From JAAZMA01 sp036720245 (lineage in GTDB: Bacteria; Bacillota; Clostridia; Tissierellales; Tepidimicrobiaceae): DNA of 11,715 bases. The position numbers and the translations under genes were made by a program. Shown here in pieces: positions 6,266 to 11,715 of this stretch; position 1 is the stretch's first letter, and each line of letters starts with the position of its first letter. Below the pieces are notes generated by a model. It was given only the letters and a program-made list of their open reading frames with translations. It did not search any database and was not told the DNA's origin. The stretch spans positions 1-11,715 of the forward strand of contig DAIMNI010000066.1 of NCBI GenBank assembly GCA_036720245.1. Reading direction: 5' to 3'.

Positions 6266-7669
6266 ATGACACAGAATGAAGAACTATTTGCAAAAGAGAA
6301 GGTGGGAAAACTTTTATTAAAATTTTCCATACCAGCTATAATAGCTCTATTAGTAAATGAATTATACAATATGGTAGATACCCTATTTGTAGGTAGAGTA
6401 ATAGGGGGAAACGCCATAGGAGCTCTAGTAGTAGTATTTCCCATTCAAAGAATTGTGGCAGCTATTTCTATGATGTTAGCCATAGGTTCCTCTACTTTTG
6501 TAGCAAGAAAAAATGGGGAAGGAGACTACAAGGGTATAAATGATGTAATGAAAAACGGGATAAGTTTGGCTTTAGCCATAATGATTCCTTTAAGCATATT
6601 AACTTTTATTTTTAAAGATAATATTTTAATTATGCTAGGAGCAAGTGAAAATATTTTACCTTATGCCCACGATTATTTGTCCATAATTATATTTGGGAGT
6701 ACATTTTTATGTCTAACTACTGTAATGGGCTATATAATGATGGCATTAGGAAATAGAAAAGTAACTGTAGCTAGTACATCCCTAGGAGCTATTTTAAATA
6801 TTATTATAGACTATATATTAGTATTTAAATTTAACTATGGAGTAAAAGGTGCCGCTGTAGCCACAGTAGTATCTCAAATTATAGGATTTTTATATGCAAG
6901 TTATAAATTTAGAAATACAAATAAGGAATTTAATTTGTCCTTTGGTATTAATTTTAAAAGAGAAATTGTAATAGGCATTGTTGCAGTAGGGTTTTCTGCA
7001 TTTATAGTAGAGGCAGAAGATGGAATATTATTAGCCATATTAAACAATTTACTACTAAATAATGTAGGAGATAATGGAGTAATAATCCTTGGGATCATAT
7101 CTAAAGTATCCATGTTTATGTTTATTACAATGTTAGGAATTGGTGCTGCCATGCAACCTATAGCAGCTTATAATTTAGGGGCAAAAAATTATAAAAGACT
7201 TAAAAAGGTAATTAAGGAGACGATTATTTTTGCCTTTATTACATCGGCTATATTATGGGGTGTAAGTTTTATATTTGCAGAGGAAATTATATCACTATTT
7301 GTAAATGAAAGGTATCTAATTGTAGAATCGGCGAAGGCCTTTAGAGTAATGGTAGCAGTATTTCCACTACTTAGCCTATACTATGTAACTATATATTATT
7401 ATCAGGCACTAGGATATGCTAAAACTTCTTTTTTAATTTCTATATTTAGACAGTTAATAGTAATGCTGCCTGTATCTTTAATACTGGTAAAAGTACTAAA
7501 CTTAGGCGCCTTAGGAGTTTGGCTATCTTATCCTATTGCAGATCTTATATCTAGTATTGTCTCTATATTTTTAATTAAAAGAGCCTTTAATAGATTAAAT
7601 GGGGCAGTAGAAAAGGCTGAAATTAAAAAGAAATATAAAATTAGAGATATTGGGGAAGATATGGTATAG
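6266..7669 (+). CDS. MATE family efflux transporter
   Basis: The protein has 467 residues and about twelve membrane helices in two six-helix halves, as in other MATE (NorM/DinF/MepA-type) cation-coupled exporters. Recognisable parts are LLLKFSIPAIIALLVNELYNMVDTLFVGR near the start (about 16-44), ALGNRKVTVASTSLGAILNIIIDYILVFKFNYGVKGAAVATVVSQ at the end of the first half (about 160-204), and GIGAAMQPIAAYNLGAKNYKRLKK in the second half (about 291-314), which is the usual Q-P-x-x-x-Y/F-N-x-G-A motif. Such pumps remove drugs, dyes or toxic metabolites. The start follows AGGAGG. The gene stands alone: it lies 86 bases after the P-II gene and is closed by its own terminator. The substrate cannot be predicted. 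Confidence 0.93.
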   Translation: MTQNEELFAKEKVGKLLLKFSIPAIIALLVNELYNMVDTLFVGRVIGGNAIGALVVVFPIQRIVAAISMMLAIGSSTFVARKNGEGDYKGINDVMKNGISLALAIMIPLSILTFIFKDNILIMLGASENILPYAHDYLSIIIFGSTFLCLTTVMGYIMMALGNRKVTVASTSLGAILNIIIDYILVFKFNYGVKGAAVATVVSQIIGFLYASYKFRNTNKEFNLSFGINFKREIVIGIVAVGFSAFIVEAEDGILLAILNNLLLNNVGDNGVIILGIISKVSMFMFITMLGIGAAMQPIAAYNLGAKNYKRLKKVIKETIIFAFITSAILWGVSFIFAEEIISLFVNERYLIVESAKAFRVMVAVFPLLSLYYVTIYYYQALGYAKTSFLISIFRQLIVMLPVSLILVKVLNLGALGVWLSYPIADLISSIVSIFLIKRAFNRLNGAVEKAEIKKKYKIRDIGEDMV

Positions 7670-7673
7670 ATAA

Positions 7674-7707
7674 AAACTATCTGGTAGAAAAATCAGATAG
7701 TTTTTTT
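7674..7707. terminator. bidirectional terminator after the MATE gene
   Basis: AAACTATCTG (7674-7683) and CAGATAGTTT pair around a 10-base loop, and seven T follow on the plus strand (7701-7707). On the minus strand the same stem is followed by five T. It can therefore also stop transcripts that enter from the invertible segment to the right. Confidence 0.85.
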
Positions 7708-7750
7708 AATGGCTAATTAAGGGGCATTAGGTGATACTGGGAATATGAAT

Positions 7751-7776
7751 GTAACAGATTATGTATTTTGTTACAT
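7751..7776 (+). repeat. left 26-bp inverted repeat (IRL) of the invertible segment
   Basis: The repeat begins GTAACAGATT and ends TTGTTACAT. Its 26 bases are the exact reverse complement of 8588-8613 (26 of 26), and the match stops abruptly on both sides. Within it, GTAACA (7751-7756) and TGTTAC (7769-7774) face each other across 12 bases, the layout of a tyrosine recombinase crossover site with two inverted binding half-sites. Confidence 0.93.
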
Positions 7777-7823
7777 AGTTTAAACTTTATAATTCTGAAA
7801 ATATAATAATTACTTTAAATAAA

Positions 7824-7852
7824 TTTAAAAATATTAAAAAATATGTTATAAT
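7824..7852 (+). promoter_or_regulatory. promoter of the recombinase gene (inside the segment)
   Basis: A perfect TATAAT (7847-7852) is preceded by TG at 7844-7845, an extended -10 element, with TTTAAA (7824-7829) 17 bases upstream. It lies inside the inverted repeats, so it moves with the recombinase gene. Confidence 0.6.
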
Positions 7853-7880
7853 TTAATGTATTATTTTATTATTATTAGAC

Positions 7881-7893
7881 TATTATGTTACAT
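7881..7893 (+). promoter_or_regulatory. recombination half-site copy in the recombinase leader
   Basis: TATTATGTTACAT matches the inner half of the inverted repeat, TATTTTGTTACAT (7764-7776), at 12 of 13 bases. It lies just after the predicted transcription start and directly before the AAAGGAG site, where bound recombinase could limit its own expression. That role is inferred. Confidence 0.4.
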
Positions 7894-7911
7894 TAGAAAG
7901 GAGTTTTATTT

Positions 7912-8472
7912 TTGACTGTAGAACCTATTAGAGATAGGAAAAAGATCGACCAAATGTACTATTATTTAAAAGGTAAAGACTCAAAATATGGAGTATTGTT
8001 TAAATTTGGATTAAACACAGGTCTTAGAATAAGCGATATATTACCATTAACAGTAGGGGATATTTATAATAATAATGGGGATTTTAAAGATTATTTAGTT
8101 TTAAAGGAGCAAAAAACTACTAAAGAGAAAAAGATCAAATTAAATGATGCTATAAGAAAAACATTGAATGATTACGTAAATGAACAAAAATTAGAAAACA
8201 ATAATTATTTATTCTATAGTAGAAAAGGGGGTCATATAGGTAGAGTACAGGCTTATAGAGTTATGAAAGAAGCTGCCGAAGCCTTAGGTGTTGAAAATTT
8301 TGGTACTCATAGTTTAAGAAAAACCTGGGGATATTGGACTTATAAATTATCAAAATACAATATAGGATTAATAATGGATACTTTTAATCATAGCTCCCAA
8401 TCTATTACATTAAAATATATAGGTGTAAGTCAGGATCAAAAAGACGAATTATATTCCATAGTACAATTTTAG
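7912..8472 (+). CDS. tyrosine recombinase, catalytic domain only (probable DNA invertase)
   Basis: The protein has 186 residues and is nearly all catalytic domain; the N-terminal core-binding (SAM-like) domain of XerC/XerD and phage integrases is absent, as in FimB/FimE-type invertases. All six catalytic residues are present: R39 in NTGLRISDIL, K68 in KEQKTTKEK, H133 and R136 in THSLRKTWG, H160 in FNHSSQSIT and the nucleophile Y169 in LKYIGV. The enzyme should cut and rejoin DNA through a 3'-phosphotyrosine without needing energy. The start is TTG at 7912, 8 bases after AAAGGAG (7897-7903); no better start is in frame, and the weak codon may keep the enzyme scarce. The gene lies between perfect inverted repeats that are its probable target. 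An orphan integrase left by a mobile element is the alternative. Confidence 0.9.
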   Translation: MTVEPIRDRKKIDQMYYYLKGKDSKYGVLFKFGLNTGLRISDILPLTVGDIYNNNGDFKDYLVLKEQKTTKEKKIKLNDAIRKTLNDYVNEQKLENNNYLFYSRKGGHIGRVQAYRVMKEAAEALGVENFGTHSLRKTWGYWTYKLSKYNIGLIMDTFNHSSQSITLKYIGVSQDQKDELYSIVQF

Positions 8473-8476
8473 ACAA

Positions 8477-8513
8477 AAAAAGAGATGCTTCTACAAATTC
8501 AGGCATCTTTTTT
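8477..8513 (+). terminator. terminator of the recombinase gene
   Basis: AGATGC (8483-8488), extended by A and G bases upstream, pairs with GCATCT (8503-8508) around a 14-base loop, and a run of T follows (8508-8513). It should stop recombinase transcripts before the outward promoter, so the downstream operon needs that second promoter. Confidence 0.8.
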
Positions 8514-8531
8514 AAGTGTTTTAAAAATTTT

Positions 8532-8562
8532 TCGACAATTTTGTAAAATAATGTGATATAAT
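8532..8562 (+). promoter_or_regulatory. outward promoter inside the invertible segment
   Basis: A perfect TATAAT (8557-8562) has TG at 8554-8555 (extended -10). TCGACA (8532-8537) lies 19 bases upstream, one mismatch from TTGACA. The predicted start, near 8569, is about 20 bases before the right inverted repeat, and the transcript would run across it into the receiver and chemoreceptor genes. No comparable promoter is visible between the repeat and those genes. Confidence 0.7.
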
Positions 8563-8587
8563 GGCATTAGATTTTAAAATCATGTTC

Positions 8588-8613
8588 ATGTAACAAAATA
8601 CATAATCTGTTAC
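8588..8613 (-). repeat. right 26-bp inverted repeat (IRR) of the invertible segment
   Basis: This is the exact reverse complement of 7751-7776, beginning ATGTAACAAAATA and ending AATCTGTTAC. A looser 11-of-13 copy of its first half follows at 8624-8636, but in such AT-rich DNA this may be chance. Confidence 0.93.
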
Positions 8614-8667
8614 CTGATAATTTATGTAAAATAATAAATTTTAGTTACCAGCAAAGGAGGGGTGATT

Positions 8668-9042
8668 ATGCTAGAGAAAATAAAAATATTAGTTGTTAGT
8701 AGCTTAATGGCAGAGTATAAAAATATAAAAGGAATACTAAATCCTTTAAAAGCTTTTGAGCTAGATTATACAAACAATATAAGAGATGATGGAAATAATT
8801 ATGATTTCATAATTTTAGATTTAGATTCCATTCAGGAGGATAAGGCAAAGGGGGTTTTAGACGTATTTACTGAAAGTAATTGCAAATCGAAAATTATATT
8901 AATATCAAGTATAGAAAAAGGCACTCTAATAACAAAAACAAAAAAATCAGATGATTTAATTATCTTACCTAAATCAACTTTGAAAGACAATTTAATAGAT
9001 TGCATATATAAACTAATAATTCAAGGCGTAGAATTTATATAA
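8668..9042 (+). CDS. degenerate response-regulator receiver-like protein
   Basis: The protein has 124 residues, the length of one CheY-like receiver domain, with no output domain. The fold pattern is visible: strand 1 KIKILVVSS (5-12), strand 3 DFIILDLDS (46-54), strand 4 KIILISS (75-81) and strand 5 DLIILPKSTL (96-105). D51 sits where the phosphorylated aspartate is expected, S80/S81 at the Ser/Thr position and K102 near the conserved lysine. The acidic pair that binds magnesium after strand 1 is replaced by S11-S12, so ordinary phosphorylation is doubtful. The ATG at 8668 follows AGGAGG (8655-8660); a GTG at 8662 overlaps that site. It lies 30 bases before the chemoreceptor gene, so it may be an accessory signalling protein for that receptor. 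The fold call is moderately sure; the function is unknown. Confidence 0.65.
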   Translation: MLEKIKILVVSSLMAEYKNIKGILNPLKAFELDYTNNIRDDGNNYDFIILDLDSIQEDKAKGVLDVFTESNCKSKIILISSIEKGTLITKTKKSDDLIILPKSTLKDNLIDCIYKLIIQGVEFI

Positions 9043-9072
9043 AAATATTTTAAGGAGAGAGGGGGTTTTAGA

Positions 9073-11109
9073 ATGGATGAAAAATTTAAAACTAAAAAGA
9101 ATAGGGAAAAAAGTATGAAGAGAAATATTATAATTGCTTTTATCTTATTATTTTTATTTACAAACCTAATATTGGGGACAATGTTCTATAGGAGTACATA
9201 TAGAGAATTAATAGGACAAACAGAAGATAATTTAATAAAATTAGCTGAAATTAGCACAAAAACCATAGAAAGCCACATTGATGGAGAATTTAAAGTGTTA
9301 GAAACTATAGCAGCCATAGATATAATGGAAGATGCAAGTATAACTATAGAAGAAAAACTAGAAATATTAAAAGATGAGAAGGAGAAAAATGATTATCATA
9401 TTATGGGAATTGTAGATACATCGGGAAATGTTCTATCTACCAATGGGGAAAAGACTAATATAAAGGATAGAGATTACTTTGTAAACGCTTCTACTAATGG
9501 CAGGGGAATATCAGAACCTTTAGTAAATAAAGTTGATGATACGGTTGATATTTTTTTAACAGTTCCCATTAAATCTCAGACTAAAACAATAGGATATATA
9601 TTAGCAGGCTTAGAAGGGGAGTTTCTCACCTCCGTAGTAGAAGATATCCAATTTGGTGAAAGTGGAAAGGCATTTATGATTTCCAAGGATGGAACTTTAA
9701 TTGCAGATGAAAATAGAGATTTAGTTCTAAATATGGATAATAATTTTGAAAATGTAAAAGAAGACCCAGGGTTAGAAGAACTAGTGATGTTAGAAGAAAA
9801 AATGATAAAAGGAGAAATAGGTGTAGGAACATATTCGTACAATAAAGAAAGAAAAGTATTAGGTTATGCACCTGTAACTAGCACCAATTGGTCTATAGGC
9901 GTAAATATTTTAGAAGCTGAAGTTTTAAAGGGATTATATAAAATAAGGAATATTGTACTAATAGTAAGTCTAATCTCAATAGTCATTAGTTATATAGTAA
10001 TGAACTATATTATGAATAAAATATTAAAACCTGTGGAATTACTTGATAAAAACTTAGGTCAAGTAGCTGAGGGAGATTTAACTGTTAAAGTTTCCGACGA
10101 ATTTTTAAAATTAGACCACGAGTTTGGAAGATTAGCCAGGTCTGAACAAAAACTTATAGATTCTACCAATCAAGTGATTGGGGGAATTAAAGGTATGGGG
10201 GAAGGTGTAGAGGCTAATTCTATGGACTTATCAGCTGCCTCTCAGCAATTAGCAGCTTCATCAGAGCAGGTGGCTACAGCAGTTCAAGAAATAGCAAAAG
10301 GATCAGAGTTCCAAGCCACTAATTTAATAGAAGTAAACAATATATTAACTCAGTTTGATAAAGATTTAGGAAATATGTTAGGATCCATTAAAAATGTAGA
10401 TAGTTCATCTAGAGAAATATACAGTGATATAGAAACAAGTGATGAAAATATGCAAAATTTAAACAGTACCATAGAGGATACAACAAATACTTTTATGAGC
10501 TTTATAGATAAAATATTAGAATTAGGTAATAGTATTGTGGAAATAGATAAAATCACAGAATTAATTAATGAAATATCAGAACAAACTAATTTATTAGCTT
10601 TAAATGCTGCAATAGAGGCAGCTAGGGCTGGGGATTCTGGTAGAGGCTTTGCAGTGGTAGCTGAAGAAATTAGAAAATTAGCAGAGAAAACTAAAACTTC
10701 TATAGAAGATATAGATAATGTAATCCATAAAATTCGTGGAGAAGTGGCCAGTATAAATAATTCTATAGAAGACATTAATAAAGAAATGGGAAATCAACAA
10801 GGGGTAGCTATAACTACTATGGATATATTTAAAACTGTAATGGGCTCCATTAGAAATATGGTTAGTCAAATAACAAATATAAATGAATCTACAATACATG
10901 TAAACGAAGGCAAAGAGATAATACTTGAAAAAATAGAGGATATATCATCAGAGGCTCAAGAGGTATCTGCAGCTTCCCAAGAAATTGCAGCTTCAGCTGA
11001 AGAAATGAGCTCATCAGTGGAAGAAGTAGCTGCCTCAGCAGAAAGCTTAAGTGGAATGACAGAGGCAATGATGGAGGAAGTAAATAAATTTAAAGTATTA
11101 AATAATTAA
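9073..11109 (+). CDS. methyl-accepting chemotaxis protein with a Cache sensor
   Basis: The receptor has 678 residues. In order it has a basic N-terminus, membrane helix 1 (about 18-38), an extracellular double-Cache-type sensor (about 40-285; RDYFVNAS at 133-140 and DIFLTVPIK at 159-167 are typical), membrane helix 2 (about 291-313), a HAMP linker (about 315-368) and a long cytoplasmic coiled coil. The signalling tip EQTNLLALNAAIEAARAGDSGRGFAVVAEE (503-532) is intact, so it should contact CheA and CheW. Glutamine/glutamate- and alanine-rich helices on both sides (about 386-410 and 626-660) carry likely methylation sites. No C-terminal CheR-binding pentapeptide is present. The ligand is unknown; Cache domains often bind amino acids or organic acids. 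It is downstream of the receiver-like gene and, through the outward promoter, probably under control of the invertible segment. Confidence 0.95.
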   Translation: MDEKFKTKKNREKSMKRNIIIAFILLFLFTNLILGTMFYRSTYRELIGQTEDNLIKLAEISTKTIESHIDGEFKVLETIAAIDIMEDASITIEEKLEILKDEKEKNDYHIMGIVDTSGNVLSTNGEKTNIKDRDYFVNASTNGRGISEPLVNKVDDTVDIFLTVPIKSQTKTIGYILAGLEGEFLTSVVEDIQFGESGKAFMISKDGTLIADENRDLVLNMDNNFENVKEDPGLEELVMLEEKMIKGEIGVGTYSYNKERKVLGYAPVTSTNWSIGVNILEAEVLKGLYKIRNIVLIVSLISIVISYIVMNYIMNKILKPVELLDKNLGQVAEGDLTVKVSDEFLKLDHEFGRLARSEQKLIDSTNQVIGGIKGMGEGVEANSMDLSAASQQLAASSEQVATAVQEIAKGSEFQATNLIEVNNILTQFDKDLGNMLGSIKNVDSSSREIYSDIETSDENMQNLNSTIEDTTNTFMSFIDKILELGNSIVEIDKITELINEISEQTNLLALNAAIEAARAGDSGRGFAVVAEEIRKLAEKTKTSIEDIDNVIHKIRGEVASINNSIEDINKEMGNQQGVAITTMDIFKTVMGSIRNMVSQITNINESTIHVNEGKEIILEKIEDISSEAQEVSAASQEIAASAEEMSSSVEEVAASAESLSGMTEAMMEEVNKFKVLNN

Positions 11110-11136
11110 GGGGATGGTTTAACCATCTCTTTTTTT
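11108..11136 (+). terminator. terminator of the receiver/chemoreceptor operon
   Basis: AAGGGGATGG (11108-11117) pairs with CCATCTCTTT around the loop TTTAA, with two G-U pairs, and runs into a string of T to 11136. It overlaps the last bases of the chemoreceptor stop codon. Confidence 0.8.
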
Positions 11137-11148
11137 AATTAAAAATCC

Positions 11149-11177
11149 TTGACTAAGCGTATGCAAAGTGTTATTAT
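11149..11177 (+). promoter_or_regulatory. promoter of the ECF S-component gene
   Basis: TTGACT (11149-11154) and TATTAT (11172-11177) are spaced by exactly 17 bases. This is one of the best sigma-A-type matches in the window. Confidence 0.65.
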
Positions 11178-11190
11178 AAAAGTGAAGTGA

Positions 11191-11213
11191 TACAGTACAC
11201 AATAAGTACTGTA
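11191..11213. promoter_or_regulatory. 8-bp perfect inverted repeat in the ECF leader (operator or hairpin)
   Basis: TACAGTAC (11191-11198) and GTACTGTA (11206-11213) are separated by 7 bases and begin about 7 bases after the predicted transcription start. No run of T follows, so it is not a terminator. A repressor site is the simplest reading. I do not recognise the motif. Confidence 0.45.
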
Positions 11214-11250
11214 CCCATACATAATATTATGATTCAAGGAGGACTTATTT

Positions 11251-11715
11251 ATGAAAAATAATAATTTAAAACTATTAACAAGATATGCCATACTTATAGC
11301 TATGACAACAGTAATGACCATGGCGATTCGAATTCCTACAGTTGGAACAGAGGGTTATCTAAATTTGGGAGATATGGTAGTGCTTTTAGCGGCTCTTATG
11401 CTAGGTAAAAAAGGTGGTTTTATAGTAGGGAGTTTTGGCTCTGCTATGGCAGATTTATTAACTGGATATACCCATTATATACCTATTACCTTTGTAGTAA
11501 AAGGGCTAGAAGGACTTATAGCAGCAAGGCTTTTAGAAACCAAAATAGGCAGTAAAAAGCCCATATTTGCTACATCGATAGCTGGAATATTTATGGCCTT
11601 TGGATATTTTATTCCAGAAACTTTTATGTATGGCAAAGCAGCCATAGCCTCTATACCAGGAAACATTATGCAAGGATTAGTAGGAGCTATTACTTCTGTG
11701 GTATTATATAAGGCT
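11251..11715 (+). CDS. ECF transporter S component, 5' part (runs off the right edge)
   Basis: The frame is open from ATG 11251, after AAGGAGG (11236-11242), through 155 codons to the end of the window. The product is hydrophobic, with about four to five helices so far. The conserved pattern GYLNLGDMVVLLAALMLG (35-52), GSAMADLLTGY (63-73), PITFVVKGLEGL (78-89) and a later GN-x-x-Q (137-141) is typical of substrate-binding S components of energy-coupling-factor vitamin transporters of the PF07155/COG4720 type. These capture a vitamin or its precursor at the membrane and work with a shared EcfA-EcfA'-EcfT module. The substrate is not readable, and no TPP, FMN or other riboswitch is visible in the leader. 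A normal S component has about 170-190 residues, so only the last part is missing. Confidence 0.8.
   Translation, partial: MKNNNLKLLTRYAILIAMTTVMTMAIRIPTVGTEGYLNLGDMVVLLAALMLGKKGGFIVGSFGSAMADLLTGYTHYIPITFVVKGLEGLIAARLLETKIGSKKPIFATSIAGIFMAFGYFIPETFMYGKAAIASIPGNIMQGLVGAITSVVLYKA

Larger units (their letters stand above)
7751..8613. mobile_element. putative invertible DNA segment with its own tyrosine recombinase
   Basis: The segment is 863 bp long, bounded by perfect 26-bp inverted repeats. In order it holds the recombinase promoter, the recombinase gene, the gene's terminator and a second promoter pointing out across the right repeat. There is no target-site duplication at the outer edges (GAAT before, CTGA after), which argues against a DDE transposon. 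A lone catalytic-domain tyrosine recombinase beside paired inverted sites is the layout of phase-variation switches such as E. coli fim, although there the recombinase genes lie outside the switch. Inversion should separate the outward promoter from the receiver/chemoreceptor operon. Inversion itself is inferred, not seen. Confidence 0.78.

Noticed and set aside
7751..8613. DDE-type transposon or insertion sequence with terminal inverted repeats
   Set aside because: The encoded enzyme is a tyrosine recombinase with an R-K-H-R-H-Y set, not a DDE transposase, and the flanks (GAAT before, CTGA after) show no target-site duplication.
10350..10775. Minus-strand open frame of 141 codons inside the chemoreceptor gene
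   Set aside because: It is antisense to the conserved signalling domain, has no ribosome binding site and looks like a by-product of codon use. The same applies to the other minus-strand frames inside the MATE and chemoreceptor genes.
11178..11250. TPP or FMN riboswitch before the ECF S-component gene
   Set aside because: The leader is about 70 bases long and has one simple hairpin and none of the conserved riboswitch cores.
1..11715. CRISPR array, tRNA, rRNA or replication origin
   Set aside because: No regularly spaced repeats, no cloverleaf-like sequences and no DnaA-box clusters were seen on either strand.

Overview
The window is AT-rich DNA with short intergenic gaps, strong AGGAGG-type ribosome binding sites, sigma-A-type promoters and U-tract hairpin terminators. 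Together with the gene content (methionine gamma-lyase, an ECF-transporter S component, a DUF1538/P-II remnant and clostridial palindromic repeats) this suggests a low-GC Firmicute, probably a member of the Clostridia. The species cannot be named from the sequence alone.

Layout. (1) Positions 1-890: the 3' part of an ABC-2-type permease gene and a small two-helix DUF3592-like membrane protein. (2) 1007-4500: an amino acid / sulfur block. A class V aminotransferase of the cysteine desulfurase type lies on the minus strand. It diverges, across paired promoters, from an EamA transporter and methionine gamma-lyase (megL) operon. (3) 4501-4857: a non-coding cluster of repeats, richer in GC than its surroundings, with a REP-like GGGGACA/TGTCCCC hairpin and a longer nested palindrome of the GTCATCCTGA type. 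(4) 4858-6179: a minus-strand TIM-barrel protein of unknown function, then a 37-codon remnant of a DUF1538 membrane protein directly in front of a short-T-loop P-II protein. (5) 6266-7669: a MATE efflux transporter with a terminator. (6) 7751-8613: the most striking feature. A tyrosine recombinase made of the catalytic domain only (186 aa) is flanked by perfect 26-bp inverted repeats. (7) 8668-11109: a degenerate receiver-domain protein and a full-length methyl-accepting chemotaxis protein (MCP), ending in a terminator. (8) 11251-end: the start of an ECF transporter S component.

The likely system of interest is the invertible switch. Between the inverted repeats lie the recombinase promoter, the recombinase gene, its terminator, and then a separate extended -10 promoter that points outward across the right repeat to the receiver/MCP operon. 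No other good promoter for that operon was found. As sequenced, the switch would be ON. Inversion of the 863-bp segment would turn the promoter toward the MATE gene's terminator, whose hairpin also has a U-tract on the opposite strand, and would leave the chemoreceptor operon without a promoter. The recombinase carries its own promoter and terminator with it, so it should stay expressed in both orientations. The reading is therefore a self-contained, reversible phase switch for a chemoreceptor. The inverted repeats and genes are seen directly; the switching is inferred.
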